Assembly (NCBI GenBank): GCA_035560555.1
Contig: DATMZF010000049.1
Span: 1 to 10,329, forward strand
Origin: UBA11090 sp035560555
GTDB lineage: Bacteria; Spirochaetota; Spirochaetia; Treponematales; Rectinemataceae
DNA length: 10,329 nucleotides
Direction: 5' to 3'
A model generated the notes under the pieces. It searched no databases and had not been told where the DNA came from. It was given only the letters and a program-made list of their open reading frames with translations. The position numbers and the translations under genes are program-made. Positions 1 through 7,000 of the stretch are shown here, one piece after another; the stretch's first letter is position 1, and each line of letters starts with the position of its first letter.

Positions 1-1
1 A

Positions 2-1312
2 CCCACCCCCTCCCCCGCTGTCCAGCCAGCCGACCTCTTCGAAGCGCCGTCCGAGGCGACGTCAGGGATAAACACCATCGCCCCAGATACGGCGTCAGCC
101 GCCGAGCCGCGGCTGGCCAGCCCGGAGATCATCATGTCGGCGGGTATACTCGTGGACGGTCTCCAATATAACCTGGATATGCCCTGGGGACATGAACAGT
201 TCGAAGAGTACCGCGCCACCTACATGACTTCCGGAGGCAAAAAATGGCTCATGGCGGTCATGGGGAAATCGCTCCCCTATCTGGGATATGTCGAGGAAAA
301 ACTGGAAGAATTGGATCTGCCGAGGGAACTTTTGTACCTGCCCGTCATCGAGTCGGAATACTCACCCTTCGCCGTATCGAGAAGCGGTGCCACCGGCATT
401 TGGCAATTCATGCGCAACTCCATTTCGGGATACGGCCTCTCCATCTCCGAATGGACCGACGACCGCAAGGACTTCATGAAGAGCACCGACGCGGCGCTGC
501 GGAAGCTGAAGGACAATTACCGGATACTGGGAGACTGGCCTCTGGCCATAGCCGCCTACAACGCCGGTCTTGGAGCCGTCTCGAGGGCGATCAAGTCATC
601 GAACGGGGAGTCGATCGATTTCTGGCAACTATACGAAAGCAAGAAATTATCCAGGGAACCCTTGTCCTATGTTCCGAAATTCCTCGCCGTCGCCTCGATA
701 CTCTGTTATCCTGAACTCCATGGTTTTCCCGCCGACTGGGGCGAAAAGCACTTATGGGAAGCCCTGGAGACATCCCGTCAGGTGGATATGAACGTCCTGG
801 CGGAGCGGACCGGCATTTCCATCGACATACTGAAAAAAGGCAACGCCGAGCTCAATTACCACATAACGCCACCCAGCGCGACACACATGGTCAAGGTGCC
901 CGCGGCCAAGGCGGAAGAGGTGCGCGCCGTCCTCAAGGATGTTTCGGCGCCTCTCTTCAAGTACGAGATCTATAAAGTCAAATCGGGCGACACGATGAGC
1001 GCGATCGCGCAGCGCTATTCCACGCCGCTCACCATAATCATGCAGGCCAATCCCGGCCTCAAGGCAGACAGGATTAAGATCGGACAGACCATCGTCATCC
1101 CTCACCTTTCCGGAACGATTTCCGCCAAAAAAAAGGCTGATGGTTCGGAGAATGCGGCGTTCAGCGATTACTACACTATAAAAAAGGGAGATACCCTCTG
1201 GGATATCTCCCTTCTTTTCGATGTTCGGCTCGACAAGCTCGCCGAGCAGAATGGAATCGGCGTCAACAGCACCCTCAGAATCGGCCAGAAACTGAAAGTC
1301 CCCGCTCTCTGA
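2..1312 (+). CDS. MltD-like lytic transglycosylase with two LysM domains (5' partial)
   Basis: Periplasmic enzyme that cleaves the MurNAc-GlcNAc bond of peptidoglycan, inferred from family membership. Counting from the ATG at 134, an SLT/GH23 domain spans about residues 55-190, with the family signature VIESEYSPFA (Glu73 the expected catalytic acid), then GATGIWQFM and AIAAYNAGLGAV. Two LysM peptidoglycan-binding domains follow at about 278-323 (YKVKSGDTMSAIA) and 346-390 (YTIKKGDTLWDIS). This SLT-plus-C-terminal-LysM order is that of MltD. The frame is open from base 2 to the ATG with no stop and encodes a Pro/Ala-rich linker. No signal peptide follows the ATG, so the true start and export signal lie upstream of the window, although a GGAG sits 6 bases before the 134 ATG. 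The gene converges on the M20 gene, with 63 bp between the stop codons. Family call is firm; substrate detail is inferred. Confidence 0.9.
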   Translation, partial: PTPSPAVQPADLFEAPSEATSGINTIAPDTASAAEPRLASPEIIMSAGILVDGLQYNLDMPWGHEQFEEYRATYMTSGGKKWLMAVMGKSLPYLGYVEEKLEELDLPRELLYLPVIESEYSPFAVSRSGATGIWQFMRNSISGYGLSISEWTDDRKDFMKSTDAALRKLKDNYRILGDWPLAIAAYNAGLGAVSRAIKSSNGESIDFWQLYESKKLSREPLSYVPKFLAVASILCYPELHGFPADWGEKHLWEALETSRQVDMNVLAERTGISIDILKKGNAELNYHITPPSATHMVKVPAAKAEEVRAVLKDVSAPLFKYEIYKVKSGDTMSAIAQRYSTPLTIIMQANPGLKADRIKIGQTIVIPHLSGTISAKKKADGSENAAFSDYYTIKKGDTLWDISLLFDVRLDKLAEQNGIGVNSTLRIGQKLKVPAL

Positions 1313-1315
1313 ACA

Positions 1316-1371
1316 GCGCCGACGGATCGCTCCGGCGCCACATCGAACGAGCGCGGCGTGGCGCCGACGGA
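1316..1371. repeat. Convergent-gene intergenic hairpin and 11-bp direct repeat
   Basis: Between two convergent stop codons lies a 9-bp inverted repeat, CGGCGCCAC (1333-1341) with GTGGCGCCG (1358-1366), loop 16. An exact 11-bp direct repeat, GCGCCGACGGA, occurs at 1316-1326 and 1361-1371, so the GGCGC at 1334 can pair with either copy. There is no T-tract, so if it ends transcription it is not a classical intrinsic terminator. Confidence 0.4.
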
Positions 1372-1375
1372 AATC

Positions 1376-2593
1376 TCAGAGAGCCAGGCTGGCGAAGACC
1401 TTCGCGTCGCCTATGATGTTGTCCAACTCGGTACATTCGTTCGGCTGGTGGGCCGTATCGCCCATTTTCGACCACACCACGCAGTCGAATCCGGCTTTTC
1501 GCAGGTAAGCCCCCACGGTCCCGCCGCCTATGCCTATGGCCCTCGCTTCGACGCCGTAGACTTCCTTCACCGCGTTTCTTAAAAGTCCCACGACGGGCGC
1601 GTCCGCTGGGGTGGCCCTGGATTCGTTGCTCTGCAGAATTTCGAAGGATACCTTGACCTTGTATTCGGCCTCCACAGCATCGGCTACCTTCCTCACCTCG
1701 GCCATGACCTGGGCGACTGGATACTGGGGCAGAATTCGCATATCGACGCAGAAGACATCGTCGCCGGGAATCGTATTCACGTTGGGAACGTTGGCTTCTT
1801 TCTTCGTGGGGTTGATCGTCGTTCTGTCGGGCTCGAAGAGAGAATCTCTCGCGGTAAAGAGGCTTTTTTCCAGCTTGTGGATGCGAACCACCAGGTCGCT
1901 GGCGGCCACGAAGGCGTTCACGCCCCTGTCGGGCATGGCCGCGTGGGTCTGGGCGCCCTTTGTGTTCACCTTGAGCCAGCAGATGTTCTTTTCGGCCACT
2001 TCGATTTCGGTTCCTTCGGAATTTCCCCCGTCGGGGATGATGATGAGATCGTCTTTGCCAAAAAGCGAGTAGTTCTTCAGGATGTGTTGAATGCCGAAGG
2101 CTGAGCCCACTTCCTCGTCGGCCACGAAAAGCAACTTTATCGTCCGTTCGGGCACGAGCCCCTGTTTGAGAAATGCCAGGGCGGTGAAGACCGAAGACAC
2201 CAGGCCCTGCTGATTGTCCTCTACGCCGCGCCCTATGAGCGTCCGCCCCTTCACCACGACCTTCCAGGGGTTGGAGTTCCAGTTCGAGCGCTCGCCTTCC
2301 GGGACGACATCCATATGCGTCATGACCCAGAGGCGGGCCTTGTCGTTCTTGCCGGGGATGGTCGCGACTATGTTGGGGCGCAGGCCAGAAGCCACGCGGC
2401 CATCTTTCGCGTCCATGTGGACTATGTCGGTGATCCCCTGTGCCCTGAGCCATTTTTCGAGAGCGATAGACTTTTCAAGCTCGCCCTGCCCGCCCGATTC
2501 CGGGGCGATGGCCGGGATCGAGGTCAGGAGGCTTTCAAGTTCGATGATGCCGTCCACGCTGTTCTCGATGTAGGAAAAAATCTTGTCTTTCAT
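1376..2593 (-). CDS. M20 family metallo-hydrolase (ArgE/DapE/carboxypeptidase-like)
   Basis: Predicted cytoplasmic zinc-dependent amidohydrolase/peptidase of 405 residues, a usual length for the family. Visible M20 elements: HMDVVPEG (metal ligand His93, Asp95 beside it), Asp126 in GVEDNQQG (bridging metal ligand), the Glu160-Glu161 pair in ADEEVGS (catalytic base and ligand), Asp188 in IPDGG, and His382 near the C-terminus in GDTAHQPNE. The inserted dimerisation domain is marked by KGAQTHAAMPDRGVNA (212-227). Overall it resembles, from memory, the M20 subgroup that databases have called DapE-like or diaminopimelate aminotransferase-like; the substrate cannot be read from sequence. The start is supported by AAGGAG 6 bases upstream. 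No signal peptide is seen. It follows galE by 19 bases on the same strand and is probably co-transcribed with it, although no metabolic link is obvious. Confidence 0.92.
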   Translation of the reverse strand: MKDKIFSYIENSVDGIIELESLLTSIPAIAPESGGQGELEKSIALEKWLRAQGITDIVHMDAKDGRVASGLRPNIVATIPGKNDKARLWVMTHMDVVPEGERSNWNSNPWKVVVKGRTLIGRGVEDNQQGLVSSVFTALAFLKQGLVPERTIKLLFVADEEVGSAFGIQHILKNYSLFGKDDLIIIPDGGNSEGTEIEVAEKNICWLKVNTKGAQTHAAMPDRGVNAFVAASDLVVRIHKLEKSLFTARDSLFEPDRTTINPTKKEANVPNVNTIPGDDVFCVDMRILPQYPVAQVMAEVRKVADAVEAEYKVKVSFEILQSNESRATPADAPVVGLLRNAVKEVYGVEARAIGIGGGTVGAYLRKAGFDCVVWSKMGDTAHQPNECTELDNIIGDAKVFASLAL

Positions 2594-2612
2594 TGCCTTC
2601 TCCTTCGGGTTT

Positions 2613-3593
2613 TTATTTTTTGTCCAATGAACGCCGATAAGCTTTCCACGTCGTGGAAATCAGCGTCTCGACATCGGAATATCTGGCTTTCCAGCCAAGC
2701 AATTCCCTGGCCTTGGCGCTCGACGCCACGAGCTTGGCCGGGTCGCCAGGCCTGCGTCCGCAGAAATCGGTCGCGATGGGGGCGCCGGTGATTCTCCTGG
2801 CCGTTTCGAGGATCTGGAGCACGGAGAGGCCTTCTTCCGAACCGAGATTCACGGTGAGGCTGTTTTTTTCGCGCAGGATATATTCGAGGGCGAGCAGGTG
2901 GGCTTCGGCGAGATCGCTCACGTGGATATAGTCCCTCACGCCCGAGCCATCCGGCGTCGCGTAATCCAGACCAAAAATCTGGAGCTTCGGCCTGATGCCG
3001 GCGGCGGTCTCCATGATCACCGGTATCAGGTTGGCGGGATTCTTCTCCAGCCCATGAACGAGACCGGAAGGATCGTATCCGGCGGCGTTGAAATAGCGTA
3101 GCGCGGCGAACTTAAGCCCTTTCAGCCTATCGTACCAGGCCAGGATCCTTTCGATTTCCAGCTTTGTGAAGCCGTAGAAATTTTCCGGATTCTGGGGATG
3201 GGTTTCGTCGATGGGAAGATACCGCGGCTCTCCATACACGGCGGCCGATGAGGAAAAAACGATGGCGCGAATTCCCGACTCGCAGGCCGCGTTGAGAATG
3301 TTGATCGTTCCGCATATATTCTGCCTGGCGTACTTTTCCGGCACCAGCATCGACTCGCCGGCCGCCTTCGAGGCGGCAAAGTGAACTATGGCGTCGTAGC
3401 CATTCCTCATCACGCCAAGGAGCCAGGGGTAGTCGAGGATATCGCCCTCGAAGAACCCATAATCGGGAAACAAATTTTCCTTGCTCCCCGTCGAAAGATT
3501 GTCCGCGATATCGACCTTGTGGCCTCTGTCGGCAAAAAGTCTCGCTACATGGCTTCCGATATAGCCGGCGCCACCGATGACCAGCGCTTTCAT
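2613..3593 (-). CDS. galE: UDP-glucose 4-epimerase
   Basis: Interconverts UDP-glucose and UDP-galactose using bound NAD, feeding surface polysaccharide synthesis and galactose use; cytoplasmic. The 326-residue product opens with the Rossmann NAD motif GGAGYIGSH (7-15). It then shows FAASKAAGES (72-81), the SSSAAVYG stretch (114-121) holding the catalytic Ser/Thr, the YGFTK catalytic Tyr140/Lys144 pair, RYFNAAG (166-172), RDYIHVSDLAEAH (220-232) and the nucleotide-binding GRRPGDPAKLVASS (279-292). Length and motif order match GalE (extended short-chain dehydrogenase family). The frame stays open upstream to 3665, but the chosen start has GGAGG 9 bases ahead and begins directly at the Rossmann strand. 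A sister epimerase specificity (UDP-GlcNAc or UDP-uronate) cannot be excluded. It is the first gene of a unit with the M20 gene. Confidence 0.93.
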   Translation of the reverse strand: MKALVIGGAGYIGSHVARLFADRGHKVDIADNLSTGSKENLFPDYGFFEGDILDYPWLLGVMRNGYDAIVHFAASKAAGESMLVPEKYARQNICGTINILNAACESGIRAIVFSSSAAVYGEPRYLPIDETHPQNPENFYGFTKLEIERILAWYDRLKGLKFAALRYFNAAGYDPSGLVHGLEKNPANLIPVIMETAAGIRPKLQIFGLDYATPDGSGVRDYIHVSDLAEAHLLALEYILREKNSLTVNLGSEEGLSVLQILETARRITGAPIATDFCGRRPGDPAKLVASSAKARELLGWKARYSDVETLISTTWKAYRRSLDKK

Positions 3594-3633
3594 ATGATCA
3601 AGCCTCCAGATATTCCTGCAAAGGGATAAAAAT

Positions 3634-3647
3634 CGTCTTGTAAGACG
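3634..3647. promoter_or_regulatory. Operator-like palindrome at the predicted galE transcription start
   Basis: CGTCTT-GT-AAGACG is a perfect 6+6 inverted repeat with a 2-bp centre. It falls at about +2 to +15 of the predicted galE transcript, where repressors commonly bind. No regulator is identified. It could also act as a tiny RNA hairpin, but the 2-nt loop makes DNA binding more likely. Confidence 0.35.
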
Positions 3648-3655
3648 CTTCCGCA

Positions 3656-3664
3656 ATGATACCA
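3656..3664 (-). promoter_or_regulatory. Extended -10 promoter for galE-M20 unit
   Basis: The minus strand reads TGGTATCAT, an extended -10 (TGn) with a 5/6 match to TATAAT. The -35 region 17 bases upstream (TTCCGT) is poor, which is tolerated with an extended -10. The predicted start of transcription is near 3649, giving a leader of about 55 nt. Confidence 0.45.
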
Positions 3665-3779
3665 ATAAAGTCGGCGAGACGGAAGCGGGTGGGAAAAATC
3701 AAGAGCTTCGCGGCGGGCGCGGAGCCGGCCGAGTTCACGCATGGATAGGCGCACGCCCCGCCGCTTCCGCGAAGGGCAT

Positions 3780-3805
3780 AAAAAAAGCCACCCATCGAGG
3801 GTGAC
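3780..3805 (-). terminator. Intrinsic terminator of tRNA-Phe
   Basis: On the minus strand GTCACCC pairs with GGGTGGC (7 bp with one G-T pair, 5-nt loop) and is followed directly by seven T. It starts 3 nt after the tRNA 3' end. Confidence 0.85.
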
Positions 3806-3807
3806 TT

Positions 3808-3880
3808 TGCCGCCGATCAGAATTGAACTGATGACACATGGATTTTCAGTCCATTGCTCTACCAACTGAGCTACAGCGGC
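3808..3880 (-). tRNA. tRNA-Phe (anticodon GAA)
   Basis: A 73-nt cloverleaf on the minus strand. The acceptor strands GCCGCTG and CGGCGGC pair over 7 bp with one G-U, discriminator A. The D arm reads GCTC..GAGC. The anticodon stem ATGGA/TCCAT encloses the loop CTGAAAA, giving anticodon GAA. The T arm ATCAG/CTGAT has loop TTCAATT. The 3' CCA is not encoded (AAG follows), so it must be added after transcription. It forms a stand-alone unit with a promoter 14 nt upstream and a terminator 3 nt downstream. Confidence 0.97.
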
Positions 3881-3893
3881 GTTTCGGGGATGA

Positions 3894-3922
3894 TTCTTAC
3901 CGCAAGCATCTTCCTTTGTCAA
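3894..3922 (-). promoter_or_regulatory. Promoter of tRNA-Phe
   Basis: On the minus strand a perfect -35 TTGACA (3922-3917), a 17-bp spacer and a weak -10 TAAGAA (3899-3894). The predicted start is about 7 nt before the mature tRNA 5' end, as expected for a tRNA gene. Confidence 0.65.
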
Positions 3923-3962
3923 GTACTGATGATGAAAAACCATCGTCGACGCGCAAATGCTG

Positions 3963-3991
3963 TTGCCCCTAAATCCGGAATCTGTTATGAT
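3963..3991 (+). promoter_or_regulatory. Promoter of the large lipoprotein gene
   Basis: TTGCCC (3963-3968), a 17-bp spacer and TATGAT (3986-3991, 5/6 match), preceded by TG at 3983-3984 to give an extended -10, TGTTATGAT. Transcription would start near 3998. That rules out the in-frame ATGs at 3957 and 3987 as starts on this transcript and supports the TTG at 4044. Confidence 0.6.
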
Positions 3992-4043
3992 TTATATAGA
4001 AAAATCCATCGCCCAATTAAAACAAGTATATAGGAAGTCGACG

Positions 4044-7000
4044 TTGGAAAGAAAAAAAGTTGTTTTTTTGCCCTTATCGCTATTGCTGCTATTCATCGCC
4101 TCCTGCGCGGTTCAACCCGATGTGCCTTTGGTCGCGGCGGAAGCCGGTCCAGCGACCACAACCACGTCAACAACGGTACCTTTGCCGCCTCTCGTCATCG
4201 TGCAGGCTCCGCCAGCAACCACGACAACGACCACCACTACCACCACCACGATCGCCCCAAAACCGACGATAACCGAACCCGCGTTCCGGAATCTCTTCGG
4301 AATCGTCAATCTTTGCGATCAGGAAATTCAATCGTACGAAATAGACGCGGTGCTGCCCGGAAAAACGCCGGCAATCCGGGAACGATTCCAGGACGCGAAG
4401 GCATACTACGAGGTTGAGATCCGCCGTCTTCCCTTCAATGGGACATCGGCCTATCCCGTCGCCGCGATGCTGAGCGGCGCCGAAACAGACCTAAAAGCGC
4501 TGCTCGAAGAAGGCCTGCCCCTGAGATCGGAGGCCGAAATGAAAAAGGCTTCCGCAGCCGCGGAGTATGCCCGCTCGCGCGACTCGTCCATCGGGGCGGC
4601 CGATCGTTTCGAAAACGCGGAAGCGGAGCTTGCTTTCGCCAATGATTTCCATGCCAGCAAAGAATACAGGACGTCTATTGCGTCCTATAAGCGAGCCTCC
4701 CTGCTCTACGAATCGGCCGCGATGAAAGCCGGCGCGGAGACGCTCTTCGCCAAGGTCGCCGAAAGCGGCTATGGCCGTTATTCCCCATTCCACGCTGCGG
4801 AAGCCGAAAGGCTGAGAGCCGAGGATGCCGATCTCTACGATGCTGGTTCCAATGATTCCATCAGGGAAGGAACGGAAAAGCTAAAGACAGTGGCGCGAGA
4901 CTGCGGGCATATTCTCGCCTGGGGCGCGGAACGGCGCGCTTCCGAGACAAGAGCCCAAGCCACGGCGGCAAAACAAGCCGACGATATAGTGTCGGCGGAA
5001 ATCAACGCCCGGGAAGAATACTCGCTCGCCGCCATGTTGATGGCCGACGGCGACCAGAAACGCGGGTACGGCGACTTCGCCGACGCCGCGACGGATTATG
5101 TAGCTTCGACTTTCGCCTTTACCGAGGCCCACAAGCTAGCGGCCGAGGCGAAATTCTCCGCGGGTGTCGCTCTTGAGCTCGCGAAAGCGGCCCTGGACGG
5201 ACAAAAGGCCAAGATCGACGCGGCGGGTTGTGACGAAGACCTCAGCTTCCAGGCGGCCAGGGAACTGCTCAAGACGGCGGGCGACAAGTTCCTTGCCGCG
5301 ATGTTCGTTTGCTCGAAGCTCGACTCCTCGGAAGCGCTCAACCAGCTGCGCATTTCCGACGCCGCGCTCAGGACTCTCGCCGAAGCGAGGCTCGCGGCCG
5401 AAAAGGCCGAAGCCGACAGAGCCGCTGTCATTGCTCTGGAGGCGAACAAACAAGCCGCGGAATCAGCCGCGAGCCTCGCCTTGAGGGAAGCCGAAATTGG
5501 CCGCTTGAATGCCGAAAAAGCCGAGGCTGAACGTCAACTGGCAGCGACAAAAAGCCTGTTGACAGAGACCCAGCTCCATCTAGCGGGGACTGAAGGCCGA
5601 CTCGCGGCGACCGAGCTCCAGTTGGCGGAAATTGAAGACCGTTTGGCTGAGACGGAACGTCGGTTGATGGAAACCGAAAGCCATTTGGCGGGTACCAAAG
5701 ATCGACTGGCGGAGCTGGAAAGCCGGTCGACGGATACCCGAGACCGCTTGGCTGAGACCGATGATCGGTTGGTAAAAGCCGAAGGTCAATTGGCAGAAAC
5801 CAAGGGCCGCTTGATGGAGACCGAAAGCCTGTTGGCGGATACCGAACGCCAGCTGAAGGAAACCAAAAACTCGCTGGATGACACCGAGCGCCGCTTAATG
5901 GAGGCCAAACGCCTGGCGGCAGAGCGGCTTTCTGTCGAGATAGGCATCGTCAAAAAGGCTATTCTCCTAAGCCTCGACCTGAAGGCGTTCAGCCCGAACG
6001 GCGATGGCATCAAAGACGTATTGAATATCCGCACCCACGTGCCCGCGACCCCGGTTATCAAACAATACGAGGTTGCCATTTACGCCCTCGACGCGTCGGG
6101 CAGCCGCTACCCAACCCCCGTAAAGACATGGGAGGGTTCGACACACACGAGCGCTATGTACACCTGGGACGGCGGCACGGATTCGGGAGGCCTCGCGCCC
6201 GACGGCGCTTACCAGGCCGCGCTGAACATTCTGTTCAGCGACGGCGAAGAGCACTCGCCGGCCAGCCCCGCGATAGCGCTCAACGCGACGGGGCCCAGGA
6301 TATCGGTACAGGCTTCGCCCCTCCTCTTTTCGCCCAACGGCGACGGCAACAAGGATATGGTGGCCATCACCCAGGATTCCTCCATCGGCGACGACTGGAC
6401 CGGACTCATAAGAAGCGCCTCGGGCGCGATCGTGCGGTCCTGGTCATGGAAATCCGAAGCCAAGAGCTTCTCCTGGGATGGGAGGGACTCTTCTGGATCG
6501 TTCGTCCGCGATGGCGTCTACAGCTATGAAGTGGAGGCCACCGACATGGCGGGCAACACATCGTCGGCCATAATTCCCGCCATCACGGTGGATGGAACCA
6601 TACCGAAAGTGTACGTGAGCGCCTCCGACACCGGCATGTCGCCCAACGGCGACGGAATCCGCGATGAGCTGTCCTTCGCCATCGTCGTAGAGCGGCGCGA
6701 AGGAATCGAGTCCTGGAGATTCTCCCTCATCGACGCTCAGGGCGTGGAGCGGAACTTCTTCGACGGCACGGGCTCGGAACTGCCCGCGCGGCTTGTATGG
6801 GATGGCCGCGATCTCCGGGGTCAGACGGTTCGAGGCCAGTTTATGGCTAAACTGGCAGTCAGCTACGCGAAGGGCGATGTTGCCCAAGCCTTCAGCGCGC
6901 CCATTCTCGTCGACGCAGCCCCGCCGGCGGCGACCATCGCGGTCGACCCAAAACGCTTCAGCCCCGATGGGGATGGGGTGGACGACAAGCTACACTTCGG

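Noticed and set aside
1275..2453. 392-codon minus-strand frame overlapping the M20 gene
   Set aside because: Arg/Gly-rich, low-complexity product in an alternate frame of a clear M20 enzyme; typical of high-GC DNA with few stops.
3594..3665. N-terminal extension of GalE by 24 residues
   Set aside because: GGAGG precedes the ATG at 3593, and the NAD-binding strand begins there; the extension also crosses the predicted promoter and operator.
3590..3943. Minus-strand open frame of 117 residues across tRNA-Phe
   Set aside because: Its middle is the direct translation of the tRNA (the familiar VAQLVEQ-type artefact), and it overlaps the tRNA terminator and promoter. No RBS or domain supports it.
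4112..4309. Minus-strand frame with a long poly-Val run
   Set aside because: It is the antisense of the Thr-codon tract in the lipoprotein gene and has no independent support.
5529..5906. CRISPR-like array, because of regular repeats
   Set aside because: The 21-bp units are in frame, degenerate, without spacers, and encode coiled-coil heptads.
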